DNA of 64,000 nucleotides from the NCBI RefSeq assembly GCF_900162665.1, contig NZ_LT727812.1, positions 576,865-640,864 on the forward strand, in the 5' to 3' direction. Position numbers and translations under genes: made by a program. Below are positions 43,449-52,381 of the stretch, piece by piece. The DNA is from Oceanobacillus sojae. Lineage in GTDB: Bacteria; Bacillota; Bacilli; Bacillales; Amphibacillaceae. The notes beneath the pieces are model-generated. The model was not told the DNA's origin. It saw nothing but the letters and a program-made list of their open reading frames with translations, and did no database searches. Positions within the stretch are counted from its first letter, which is position 1, and each line of letters opens with the position of its first letter.

Positions 43449-44300
43449 TTATAAAGCCGATTGAATAGTAATCAAACTGATCTGACTCTGATTAAGAAAT
43501 CTTAACGGTAACGCAGAAGTTCCCAATCCACTGTCAATATATAAATAACGCTCATCGCCTAATGGATATACCCCCTTCTGCAATTCCGGCAATAGCCCCT
43601 CATCCGGAGCAACAAGCGCTCCTATAAATGGCAATCTTACCTGGCCGCCATGTGTATGACCGCTTAGTACAATATCAGCATCCACATCCGGATATTTTTG
43701 AACAACGATTGGAGCGTGGGAAAGTAAGATAGTATATTTATCTGTATCTAAATCAGCAAAGGCCAAGGTCATATCTTCATGCTCTGTGGATACATCATTC
43801 ACACCAACAATATTAAATAGCTGGCCGCCCTTTTCAAACTGCGTATTTTCATTATTTAGAATGATAATTCCTCTGTCCTCTAATCCGGCTAAAAATGCTT
43901 CTTTTTCAGGATTTTCATGCTCGTGATTGCCAGTGACAAAATACGTATCCGGGTTTATCCGCACTAATTCTTCGGCAAGCTGAAGAGCTATCTCCAGATT
44001 TTCTGTTTTCCGGTCAATTAAATCACCTGTCAAAACAATGATATCGGCATCAAGTTCCTTCACTTTTTCAAGTACTGCAGCGTTCTCCGTTCCAAACACA
44101 CGGCTGTGTACATCCGTTATTTGCAGCACCTTCAGCTCTGTGCCTTCCTCCAGCTTATTACTTTGAAACTGCTCTTTATTCACCTTAAATGTAGCAGTAT
44201 CAAAATATATTTTAATTGTTATGGACAGTGCTGCCAGCAGCAGAATAATAAAAATAATCCGCTTTCTTAAACCACTTTTGATTTTTCGCTTTTTCTTCAT
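43449..44300 (-). CDS. Membrane-anchored metallophosphoesterase (YkuE/YaeI-like)
   Basis: A 283-residue calcineurin-like phosphoesterase. After a basic N-terminus and one membrane segment (IIFIILLLAALSITIKIYF, about 14-32), the metal motifs are all present: ITDVHS, LTGDLID, TGNHEH, LSHAP and SGHTHGGQ. Catalysis is therefore expected outside the membrane. Relatives cleave phospholipid-related or nucleotide substrates. The substrate is unknown here. It is monocistronic, ends at a shared terminator, and has its start after AAGAGG. Confidence 0.88.
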   Translation of the reverse strand: MKKKRKIKSGLRKRIIFIILLLAALSITIKIYFDTATFKVNKEQFQSNKLEEGTELKVLQITDVHSRVFGTENAAVLEKVKELDADIIVLTGDLIDRKTENLEIALQLAEELVRINPDTYFVTGNHEHENPEKEAFLAGLEDRGIIILNNENTQFEKGGQLFNIVGVNDVSTEHEDMTLAFADLDTDKYTILLSHAPIVVQKYPDVDADIVLSGHTHGGQVRLPFIGALVAPDEGLLPELQKGVYPLGDERYLYIDSGLGTSALPLRFLNQSQISLITIQSAL

Positions 44301-44420
44301 TCACTTTTAACCTCTTTATTCATATAATTCTTCCATCTATGCTCTAGGGTACTCCTGTAATTATACAACAGTTTGCTTTTGTATATGGAAAGCGAACGCT
44401 TTTAATATTGTTTTTCCAAT

Positions 44421-44455
44421 AAAAAACACCAGTATCTTTATTATACTGATGTTTT
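44421..44455 (-). terminator. Terminator of the esterase/ATP-grasp cluster
   Basis: ACACCAGTAT pairs with ATACTGATGT with one mismatch, and the minus-strand copy ends in T6. It lies just past the esterase stop at 44463. Confidence 0.75.
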
Positions 44456-44462
44456 AATACTT

Positions 44463-45203
44463 TTAGGAAAATAATTTTTTTAAATAATATGGCATTTGCT
44501 TTCTCCACCAGATCCAATCATGAGAAACATCTTCGCCCCATTCATCAAACCAGGCTGGAATTTGTTTTTCTTCAAAAGCTTCTTTTAATGAACGGTAAGA
44601 AGGCAGACCATCCTGCTCCCAGTCACCTAATCCTGTACACATAATAATATTTGCAGAGCGGTAATGATCAATAAACCAGCCATCATTTTGATTCCAGATA
44701 TAATCATTTGGTGAATTTTCATATACGAGCGGATCATTTCCATAATCTCCGAAAAAGAAACGCGCATCATATACACCGCTGAGCGCAACCATTGTCTGAA
44801 ATACATCGGGGTGTCTCAAAAAAAAGTTCAGTGCATGATAAGCACCCATACTGCAGCCTGTGGTCATCATTGGCTCAAACCAGTTTGTTTTATGTTGAAT
44901 AAATGGAACTGCCTCTGAAATCACGTAACGATCATACGCCTCATGAGCTAATGCACGGTCATGGGGCGGCTTTGAATCATGCAGCCAGCTTTCACTATCC
45001 ACACTGGCTAATGCAAAAAACTGTACTTTTCCTGCTTCAATGAACTCCCGACAGGCATCAATCATCCCGAAATCATAATATTCAAAATGCGATCCGCCGG
45101 ATGATGGAAAAACAATAATCGGCAGACCATTGTGCCCATACCTGTTTAACGGCATCTCGCGTCCTAATTCACCACTCCAATGGCTTAACTGTTCTATATG
45201 CAT
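44463..45203 (-). CDS. Esterase-like alpha/beta hydrolase, cluster gene 3
   Basis: A 246-residue alpha/beta hydrolase of the esterase D/putative esterase group. The nucleophile elbow is TGCSMGAYHALNF (Ser at about residue 118). A preceding FPSSGGSHFEYYDF forms the oxyanion region, and His in EDVSHDWIWW completes a triad. No signal peptide. I start at the second of two adjacent ATGs (45203), 8 bases from GGAG. It lies 24 bases after the ATP-grasp gene and must be co-transcribed with it. Substrate unknown. Confidence 0.8.
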   Translation of the reverse strand: MHIEQLSHWSGELGREMPLNRYGHNGLPIIVFPSSGGSHFEYYDFGMIDACREFIEAGKVQFFALASVDSESWLHDSKPPHDRALAHEAYDRYVISEAVPFIQHKTNWFEPMMTTGCSMGAYHALNFFLRHPDVFQTMVALSGVYDARFFFGDYGNDPLVYENSPNDYIWNQNDGWFIDHYRSANIIMCTGLGDWEQDGLPSYRSLKEAFEEKQIPAWFDEWGEDVSHDWIWWRKQMPYYLKKLFS

Positions 45204-45227
45204 CATCCAATCTCCTGTCTCCGTTCT

Positions 45228-46397
45228 TTATTTTTTTCGTTCATGCACAAAGCGGGTGACCTCATTCACTTCTTCCTCTGTATCTGCATTAATGGCATAA
45301 AATTGATTTCCTTGAAGATGTGCAAATGCTTCCGGCATACGCTCGGCAAACTTCACTCTGTTTCCAAATTTATCACGTATTGCTTTGGTATCATTTTGAT
45401 ATTGGTAAGCATCACGCTGTGTAACCCCAATACAATACTGATTTGGAGCATCCGGCTCCTTAAATTCTCCTCCAGTCACCAGAGAAGCATACTGCGCAAA
45501 TAAATCAATAGAGTAAGCATAGTTATACATATCGATTGTATAACCCCCAGCCAGACGATTATTATACTCCAAAGCCACATAATCTCCATTTTCCAATTGG
45601 AAAAATTCAATATGGAAAAAACGTTCCTTCATTCCAAAGGCTTTTACAATTGCCCGTCCATATTCTCCAAGCTTCGGATCAATTTCTTTTTGAATCACAT
45701 AAAATAAATCCAGCTGACCTTGGACAAGCTCCAACGTCGGTACATTATATGTAAAGCTTGTCTGAAAAACAATATTTCCTTTTTGATCAGTTAACCCATC
45801 AAATGTGCAAAGCTTTCCACCTTCAACATAAGGCTCCAGAAAATAAGCTGTTGCTTCCTTCCATTCTACTTCAAAACGGTGCACATCATCTTTCGAGCTC
45901 AGTTTAAAGGTAGCGGCGGAACCAACTCCATTATCCGGTTTCGCAATAACTGGCAGACCCAATTTTTCAATAGCTTTCACTAAATCCTTCTTGTTTTTGA
46001 CAACGCGCCCCTCAACTACCGGTACTCCTGCTTTTTTGAACAGTTTCTTCATTTCAGATTTAAATTTTACTTTTTTCAGGTCTTTTGATTTATTTCCAAA
46101 TACATTAAATTGCTCACGAAGCTGGGCATCGAGCTCTAACCAGTGTTCATTATTTGATTCAATCCGGTCAATCGGACCATGCTTATAAAATAAAAATGCA
46201 ACAGCGCGTTTTACTTCGTCAACATCTTCTAAATCATTGACACGATAATACTCTGTGAGTGATTTTTGTAATTCAGAGCCTAATTGATCATAAGGCTCTT
46301 CACCAATTCCTAACACGTTGACACCTGCATCTTTTAAACGGTGGGCAAATGGCTGAAAATTATTGGGATAATATGGTGATATCAAAATATAATTCAT
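45228..46397 (-). CDS. ATP-grasp domain protein, cluster gene 2
   Basis: A 389-residue ATP-grasp enzyme of the carboxylate-amine/thiol ligase type. It has an N-terminal Rossmann-like preATP domain (YILISPYYPNNFQPFAHRLKDAGVNVLGIG), then the ATP-binding LPVIAKPDNGVGSAATFKL (about 153-171), and metal-binding FFHIEFFQLENGDYVALEYNNRLAGG (about 264-289). Such enzymes join a carboxylate to an amine through an acyl phosphate. Of three consecutive ATGs the third (46397) has the best spacing from AAAGGAG. The adjacent esterases suggest the product is later cleaved or transferred. Confidence 0.8.
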   Translation of the reverse strand: MNYILISPYYPNNFQPFAHRLKDAGVNVLGIGEEPYDQLGSELQKSLTEYYRVNDLEDVDEVKRAVAFLFYKHGPIDRIESNNEHWLELDAQLREQFNVFGNKSKDLKKVKFKSEMKKLFKKAGVPVVEGRVVKNKKDLVKAIEKLGLPVIAKPDNGVGSAATFKLSSKDDVHRFEVEWKEATAYFLEPYVEGGKLCTFDGLTDQKGNIVFQTSFTYNVPTLELVQGQLDLFYVIQKEIDPKLGEYGRAIVKAFGMKERFFHIEFFQLENGDYVALEYNNRLAGGYTIDMYNYAYSIDLFAQYASLVTGGEFKEPDAPNQYCIGVTQRDAYQYQNDTKAIRDKFGNRVKFAERMPEAFAHLQGNQFYAINADTEEEVNEVTRFVHERKK

Positions 46398-46608
46398 CAT
46401 CATTCTCCTTTCCTGATCCCTGCAAAAATCAGTAGTTTAACTGTTAAAATACCATTTTTTCAATTTAAAATCAATATAATTTTTCGAAAATTGTCAAAAG
46501 ATAATAAATAAATATGTCTTCATAAAATATTTATCTGTTTCGCACTGGTGATAAACGGTTCAGAAAGGATGTATCACTATGGTCTGCAACACTCTCAGTA
46601 GAAAATTG

Positions 46609-46647
46609 TTTTGTTGTATAAGGGTCCTTATCCCTTATACAACAAAA
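46609..46647. terminator. Strong hairpin between cluster genes 1 and 2
   Basis: Perfect 16-bp arms (46609-46624 and 46632-46647) with a 7-base loop, about 30 bases beyond the first esterase stop. No good T-run follows on either strand, so it may terminate weakly or mark an RNA processing site. The remaining 46404-46608 is AT-rich and may include a promoter for the ATP-grasp gene. Confidence 0.65.
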
Positions 46648-46678
46648 GCTTTATAGTCGTACTTTGGAAATATATGAT

Positions 46679-47509
46679 TCAGGACCATTTCTCACTTAAA
46701 AACCGGAAACATTCTGGTAAATGGCTTGACCAGGCTTCCTCGTTATGCTCTTCATCCGCAAAAACATTAAGGTGAATATTATCAACAGGGATTTCTCCCA
46801 TTATCAGCTGTTTATAATATTTCAGCGAGCAATCGATATATGCCTGCTTCATATTTCCGTACATTAACTGGCGATCCGCATCATCACCTTCTTGTGTTCC
46901 GACCTGAATATATACACGTTGCTCTGGATCCAGTGTTTCCCTGCTGATATAATGGTCAAAAGCCTTGCTTGTAATCCAATTAGCTAATGAAAAAATGCCC
47001 AAACCGCCGATCTGGTCTTTATATTCAATTCCCATAAAAGCAGAAATATTTCCGCCAAGCGAGCTGCCGATCATTGCTGTATGATATTTATCTGACTTAG
47101 TCCGGTAATGCTGATCGATAAAAGGCTTCACGACTGTCATGATAAATTCCGCAAATTCCGCACCTCTTCCTCCGAGTTCAATATCCTCCGGAAGCGGGCT
47201 TTCAGTGATTTTCCATGGCGTATACTCATTTATGCGATCCTGCTCTCCATTATCTATACCGACAACAATCATCTTAGGCAAATCCGGATTCCTTTTTATT
47301 GCAGGGATTACTTTCCACGAGTAGCCACTGTATGCTTCACTGCTGTAAAAAACATTTTGCCCGTCATGCATGTAGACAACAGGATAATGCCGGTTCTTCT
47401 CTTTTCCATAATTCTTTGGTAACAGGACACGTATACGACGTTTTTCATTTTTATAACCCATAGGCAGTTCATGCATTTCCAGCTTTAAATAAAAATAGGA
47501 TTGTCTCAT
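46679..47509 (-). CDS. Alpha/beta hydrolase-fold esterase (enterochelin esterase-like), cluster gene 1
   Basis: A 276-residue hydrolase related to the Fes/YbbA (putative esterase, COG2819) group. YPVVYMHDGQNVFY, IVVGIDNGEQDRINEYTPW and the elbow IGSSLGGNISAF (Ser about 148) are the family landmarks. A late Asp/His pair is in VFADEEHNEEAW. It has no signal peptide, so the substrate is inside the cell. TGAGGAA precedes the ATG. It is the first gene of the cluster with an ATP-grasp enzyme and a second esterase. Substrate unknown. Confidence 0.82.
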   Translation of the reverse strand: MRQSYFYLKLEMHELPMGYKNEKRRIRVLLPKNYGKEKNRHYPVVYMHDGQNVFYSSEAYSGYSWKVIPAIKRNPDLPKMIVVGIDNGEQDRINEYTPWKITESPLPEDIELGGRGAEFAEFIMTVVKPFIDQHYRTKSDKYHTAMIGSSLGGNISAFMGIEYKDQIGGLGIFSLANWITSKAFDHYISRETLDPEQRVYIQVGTQEGDDADRQLMYGNMKQAYIDCSLKYYKQLIMGEIPVDNIHLNVFADEEHNEEAWSSHLPECFRFLSEKWS

Positions 47510-47571
47510 TTCAAATTCCTCATTCCATCAAGATTCTATAGCTTATTCCTTTATCATAGTGCATTGTTTTT

Positions 47572-47605
47572 CTGTGGGACAAGTAATAACGATCCCAGTC
47601 TTAAG
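47572..47605. repeat. Degenerate copy of the GGGACGAGTAAT repeat
   Basis: GTGGGACAAGTAAT and the following ATCCCAGTC resemble 16183-16214 (GTGGGACGAGTAAT...AGTCCCAGTC). It lies alone between HemAT and the esterase. The match is partial, so it may be an eroded remnant. Confidence 0.4.
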
Positions 47606-47635
47606 CTTTATAAAACCTGCGATAATCACATGCTG

Positions 47636-48925
47636 TTATTCCATTTTATTAAATTTATGGGAATAGCTCTCGATTTCTCTCATAGAAGATTCAATTTCAT
47701 TAATACTCTGCTGGTTTTCTTCCAAAGATTGCTGAATATGGCTGCTGTTCTCTAAAATGAGTGTCATTGATTCGGAAACCCGGCTTAAAATATCTTCTGT
47801 TTTCGCCGTTTGTTCACGGACTGCTTTTACTTCCCCTTGTGTTTCCTTAATTGCTTCACGGCTATTCGCAACCTGTTCATTTGTTTCAAGAATTAAATCA
47901 CTCACTTCTGCTACTGCTGCCGCTGACTGTACTGCTAACTTACGGACCTCTTCAGCAACAACCGCAAATCCTTTCCCCTGCTCTCCCACTCTCGCTGCTT
48001 CAATAGAGGCATTTAATGCTAATAAATTCGTCTGTCCAGCGATAGACTCAACAATAGAAATAACGGATTTAATTTTCTCCGCGCTGTTTGTTAACTGCTC
48101 CAGCTGCTCTACAACAAGCGCCATTTGATTATCTAAATTAGACATTCCTGTATTTGTAGTTTTTGTTTGCTCCATCCCGAGCTGAGCTGACCTGCTTGTT
48201 GTAGCAGCAATCTCTTCCCCTTGTTTGGAAACCTGATTTATCCGGTTTGCCTGATCTACCATTTTCATCACAGACTGATTTGTTTCTGTCGATAAATAAC
48301 TTAGGCTTTCTGCTGTTTCTCTCATTGAGCTTATTAGATTTTGTTTCGTTTCATCCATCACTGCTCTTTTTTCTTCTGTATCTATCTCAAAAGCTTCCAA
48401 AACCATCTGCTGCTCAAAATTTAACAGCTTATTCGTTACCTGAATAGCATGGAGAAAGTTTTCCTTATCCTTATATGTATCGGCCAGCAGCTTGGATATT
48501 TGAAAGAAAATCTCTTGAAAAGAAGCAATATACCATTTGGGCTTCAGGCCAATATGGACATGAACTCTAGCAATTCTGCGGCGTTTATCAATAAAATTCT
48601 GGTTTATTTCTCCAGAAAACATCTCTATAACGTGCCTTTTCAGCGTTTGTTTTAAACGGCTGATCGAACTATTTGTTTCAATAATTCCTATTAATTCAGG
48701 AACTAAAGATAAATTATCGTAGAAAGCATCAATAATTGTTTCAATATTGTCTTTGATAATAGGCTGCAGTATCTTCGCAACAGCCAGATCCTGTGCTGTT
48801 ATTTTTGATATTTGCAACTGTAAGGTTAAATCCATTTGCTGCAGCTCATCTAAAACCACATTCATCTCTTTACTGCTTTCCAGTAAATTTTCCTCTGTCA
48901 TATCCTTGCGAAAAATACCCCTCAT
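47636..48925 (-). CDS. hemAT: Globin-coupled heme-based aerotaxis transducer HemAT
   Basis: A 429-residue soluble chemoreceptor. Residues about 20-190 form a sensor globin: Tyr69 (DAFYDNL) corresponds to the distal Tyr, and His122 ([15 protein letters not shown]) is the likely proximal heme ligand. Residues about 200-429 form the methyl-accepting signalling domain, with the hairpin tip [40 protein letters not shown]. It senses O2 and signals to CheA. There is no membrane segment. I start at the ATG at 48925 (GGGAGTGG upstream). A GTG three codons earlier overlaps that site. Confidence 0.93.
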   Translation of the reverse strand: MRGIFRKDMTEENLLESSKEMNVVLDELQQMDLTLQLQISKITAQDLAVAKILQPIIKDNIETIIDAFYDNLSLVPELIGIIETNSSISRLKQTLKRHVIEMFSGEINQNFIDKRRRIARVHVHIGLKPKWYIASFQEIFFQISKLLADTYKDKENFLHAIQVTNKLLNFEQQMVLEAFEIDTEEKRAVMDETKQNLISSMRETAESLSYLSTETNQSVMKMVDQANRINQVSKQGEEIAATTSRSAQLGMEQTKTTNTGMSNLDNQMALVVEQLEQLTNSAEKIKSVISIVESIAGQTNLLALNASIEAARVGEQGKGFAVVAEEVRKLAVQSAAAVAEVSDLILETNEQVANSREAIKETQGEVKAVREQTAKTEDILSRVSESMTLILENSSHIQQSLEENQQSINEIESSMREIESYSHKFNKME

Positions 48926-49475
48926 CCAAACCACTCCCGATGCTTATTTTTAAAAATTAGCGTTGTCTATAACCCTTTGAAAATATTAATGTCTAAGCAC
49001 AATACACTTAAACAATGGTTATTCGTCCTTATTAAAATACGTATTAGACGATGGATATAAAATCAAAGAATATGGACTCTTTCTTTCTCTATAAAGAAAA
49101 AAACACTATACATATGTATTTCATCTCTTGTCAATTTGTTCATTAATTATTCCTTATATTCAGTTAAACCTTTATCCCTTTATCTAATTATCATTATACA
49201 AGATGCCAGTATAAAAATGCTCGAAAATATATATAAATTTGCAATTCCGAAATAAAATTAAACCAATAGTCCTGTGATAAATCCCTGATTATTTCCTCAT
49301 TATTGAAAATCCAATCATATTATAGGTATTTTAAAGGAGGACTATGATAATTCCACTGTCGCTCCATGATTGAATCAAATTGTGATTCACTCTTCCAGCA
49401 AAATAGCAGCTATTGTATCTTTATATAGGAGATACAATAGCTGCTGTTTAAAACTATATAGAATTAAAAATATGC
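48926..49475. other. AT-rich 550-base gap upstream of hemAT
   Basis: No convincing gene. AAAGGAGG near 49333 is followed by a nine-codon frame only. The right end holds the terminator of the TRAP operon. The left end must carry the hemAT promoter, but neither a SigD-like nor a SigA-like pair is clear. Confidence 0.5.
49405..49445 (-). terminator. Terminator of the TRAP transporter operon
   Basis: Perfect 16-bp arms (49405-49420 and 49430-49445) about 30 bases past the dctM-like stop. The minus-strand copy is followed by ATTTTG. Confidence 0.75.
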
Positions 49476-50792
49476 CTATTTCAATAATAAGTTCGGTAAA
49501 AATAAAGCAACCTCCGGAATATACGTTACAACTAACAATGTCGGCAGCCACGCAAACAGGATAATTATCAGTGTTGGTTTAATCATCTCATTGATTGGCG
49601 CCTTCGCTAATTGTCCACCAAAATATAACAGTGGTGCAGTTGGCGGTGTGATATTCCCCATCCCCAGGTTTACTGCTAAAATTGCAGCAAAGTGAATTGG
49701 ATCAACACCTAAGTTCGTAATAATCGGTAACAATATTGGTGTTGTTAGCAGTACTCCGCTGACATCATCCATTAACATTCCGATAATAATCATAAAAATA
49801 TTAAGCATAATTATTAGGAAAAAAGTATTTTCAGTTATAGAGAACAGTGCTTCTGTGATAAGATTTGGTATATTCTCCATCACATAGATTCTGCTTAAAA
49901 TCATAATCGCGAAAACCATAACCATAATAATTCCAGTTGTTGTTGCTGCATTGATAAAAATCGTTTTAAAATCCTTCAGCTTCAATCCTTTATAAACCCA
50001 AAAACCAACGGGAATAGCGTAGAATGCTGCAACTGCAGCTGCTTCTGTTGTTGTCATAATTCCGCTGTAAATACCACCTAATACAAGAACCGGCATTACT
50101 AAACCAGGAATTGAAACAAAGGTTTTAATACCAAATTTCTTTGCTCTATACTTCAGGGAACGATTTAAATCTGTTTCAAACTCCTGCTCTGGACGTAATT
50201 CTCTTTTTCGCATATACAGGATATTGATAATACTCAAAAGAGTAATTAAAATCAATCCCGGTACAATCGTGGACAAAAAGCTGGCTAACACGGATTGGTT
50301 ACTGAGCCAGGCATACAGAATCATAATACCGCTTGGAGGAATTAATAATCCCAAAATCGATGCGTTCGATACCAGTGCTGCTGCATAGCCTCTTGGATAT
50401 CCTTTTGCATCAAGCTTTTTAAACATAATCGATCCAATGGTTGATAAAGCTGCCATCGCACTTCCAGAGATAGAACCAAATATAGCACAGGCAAATATCG
50501 TAACAATTCCAAGCCCGCCTTTTATTTTCCCTACTAGTATTTCCGCCCATCCTATAATGACGTTTCCAATTCCTCCATATTCCATCAGCTTGCCCGCAAT
50601 AATAAATAACGGAATTGCCAATAATACAGTTGAACTTAATTGACTATAACCGTACGGCAGTAAAAAACTCGGATCATAATCAAGCGTCATAACTAAAAAT
50701 ATTGTTGCGGCCAAAAAAGCAAAAACAGCAGGAACACCAATTATCAGTAAAATAATCAGCAATAGCACAGCTATGATTAGAAATACTTCCAT
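49476..50792 (-). CDS. TRAP transporter large permease (DctM type)
   Basis: A 438-residue DctM-family protein with about 12 membrane segments. It contains GKLMEYGGIGNVIIGWAEILVGKIKGGLGI, SGSAMAALSTIGSIMF, LVSNASILGLLIPPSGIMILYAW and NLGMGNITPPTAPLLYFGG, all standard for the family. It imports an organic acid driven by a Na+ or H+ gradient with DctQ and DctP. It is the last gene of the operon. Confidence 0.93.
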   Translation of the reverse strand: MEVFLIIAVLLLIILLIIGVPAVFAFLAATIFLVMTLDYDPSFLLPYGYSQLSSTVLLAIPLFIIAGKLMEYGGIGNVIIGWAEILVGKIKGGLGIVTIFACAIFGSISGSAMAALSTIGSIMFKKLDAKGYPRGYAAALVSNASILGLLIPPSGIMILYAWLSNQSVLASFLSTIVPGLILITLLSIINILYMRKRELRPEQEFETDLNRSLKYRAKKFGIKTFVSIPGLVMPVLVLGGIYSGIMTTTEAAAVAAFYAIPVGFWVYKGLKLKDFKTIFINAATTTGIIMVMVFAIMILSRIYVMENIPNLITEALFSITENTFFLIIMLNIFMIIIGMLMDDVSGVLLTTPILLPIITNLGVDPIHFAAILAVNLGMGNITPPTAPLLYFGGQLAKAPINEMIKPTLIIILFAWLPTLLVVTYIPEVALFLPNLLLK

Positions 50793-50804
50793 ATAAATAA
50801 CCCC

Positions 50805-51305
50805 TTACCTGAAATAATTCACGAAATTCTTTGCATCCTTCAGAATGTTTACCAGCAGATAAAAAGACATTAATACAAACCCTGCCAAAATTGCAGTTTG
50901 AGGGATATAAACGGGGTAATTCCATACGCTTGATGTTGCTCCGCTATTTATATTCCACAAAACGAATCCACTCGCCCAAACGCTTAAAATAATTGCGATA
51001 ACAAAGCATATGAACTTGTTTAATAGTTGAATACCATCTCTTAATTTATCACTTTTAACATATACATTAGTAATATCTGCTGTAATATGTTCATTCTTAT
51101 AGGTACCATAGGATGCCCCCATAAAGTACATCCAAAATGCAGGTATCAGAATTAATTCTTCCAAACCGAATAAATCAGTTTGGAAGACATACCTTAAAAT
51201 AACCGTTGCTACTAACCCTAATAAGATAAAGCCGCTGGATAAAATCATAATTATCTTTTGAATGCTCAACAGAACTGCCCAGCACCCATTTAATATTTTT
51301 TTCAC
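50805..51305 (-). CDS. TRAP transporter small permease (DctQ type)
   Basis: A 166-residue protein with four membrane segments, typical of DctQ (LEELILIPAFWMYFMGASYGTYKNEHITADI, about 44-74). It starts with GTG behind AGGAGGGG and sits between dctP (11 bases) and dctM (12 bases). Confidence 0.9.
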   Translation of the reverse strand: MKKILNGCWAVLLSIQKIIMILSSGFILLGLVATVILRYVFQTDLFGLEELILIPAFWMYFMGASYGTYKNEHITADITNVYVKSDKLRDGIQLLNKFICFVIAIILSVWASGFVLWNINSGATSSVWNYPVYIPQTAILAGFVLMSFYLLVNILKDAKNFVNYFR

Positions 51306-51316
51306 GCAGGCCCCTC

Positions 51317-52351
51317 CTATTGAATATTATCAACTAATTCATCAAGCAACTCTTTGCCGACTGTATCCTCTGCATGCGGCCAGACATTTTCTCTGACACT
51401 TTCAGCTAATTGCTCTAATTCCTCATCTGTAAACTCAAAAACCTCAATACCTTCATCTTCCATTTTCTGACGATATTCCGCCTCTGCAGCTTCTGCAGTA
51501 TCAAAGCTTTCATCCGTTAATACCTGTCCTGCCTCCAGGATAATTTTCTGGTCTTCTTCACTAAATCCATCAAATAAATCCTTGTTCATCAATAAATGTG
51601 TTGCTTCAAAGAAATCGTTATATTGATAATAATGTGTAATAATATCTCTAAACTGCAAATAGTTTACTACCGGGTGTCCGCCGGTCCATCCTTCTGCTGT
51701 CCCCGATTGTAATGCTGTGTACAATTCTGCATAAGGAATGGAAACGGTATTGAAACCTAATTCTTTTGCTGCTTCAGTAATAATATTTACTTGCGGAACA
51801 CGCAGAAGTACCCCTTTGTCCGCCCCATATTCTAATGGATCTGTAATTGCTTTGGTTGTCCCTATCCCGCCAAAGCCTTCACCAAAAAATCCGATTGCTT
51901 CAATATTTTGTTCATTATGAAGCTCCTGAAGCTTTTGTCCGTAATAAGCATCAAGCTGGAAATTTTCCCGAGCCTGCTCGTAAGTAGTAAATAAAAACGG
52001 CAGGATATTTATTTCCATTCGGCTGTCTAATTGAGTCGGTGTTGAAATTAATCCCATATCAACAGTACCCTTACTTATTTCTTCATACATTAGCGTATAG
52101 TCACCCAGCTGGTTAGCCGGAAAAATCTCCATTTCAATTCTTCCATCTGTTTTTTCAGCTACTGTTTCTGCCATTTTTCTTAAAGCTACTGTATTTGGAT
52201 GATCTTCATTATTTTGACCAGCCACTCTTAATGTAACTGTTTCCCCATCGGAATCTTCATTATTATCTGCAGAGTCATTATTTCCACCGCAGGCTGCAAG
52301 AATTACTGCAAGGGTTAGCAATACCAGAGCTGTTATCTTCATTCTTTTCAT
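51317..52351 (-). CDS. TRAP transporter substrate-binding protein (DctP type), lipoprotein
   Basis: A 344-residue DctP-family receptor. The lipobox LAVILAACGGN gives a lipid-modified Cys at about residue 21. After an acidic linker comes LRVAGQNNEDHPNTVALRKMAETVAEKTDGRIEM. The ligand region includes GKGVLLRVPQ-like VLLRVPQVNIITEAAKELGFNTVSIPYAELYTALQSGTAEGW-type sequence, where Arg binds a carboxylate. The linked oxidase suggests an N-methylated or other amino acid-like ligand. It is the second gene of the operon. Confidence 0.92.
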   Translation of the reverse strand: MKRMKITALVLLTLAVILAACGGNNDSADNNEDSDGETVTLRVAGQNNEDHPNTVALRKMAETVAEKTDGRIEMEIFPANQLGDYTLMYEEISKGTVDMGLISTPTQLDSRMEINILPFLFTTYEQARENFQLDAYYGQKLQELHNEQNIEAIGFFGEGFGGIGTTKAITDPLEYGADKGVLLRVPQVNIITEAAKELGFNTVSIPYAELYTALQSGTAEGWTGGHPVVNYLQFRDIITHYYQYNDFFEATHLLMNKDLFDGFSEEDQKIILEAGQVLTDESFDTAEAAEAEYRQKMEDEGIEVFEFTDEELEQLAESVRENVWPHAEDTVGKELLDELVDNIQ

Positions 52352-52381
52352 TTATTTCACTCCTGTTAGTTATGTCTTATT

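Noticed and set aside
49342-49371. Nine-codon frame after AAAGGAGG
   Set aside because: The ribosome-binding site is good but the peptide is too short to support without conservation data.
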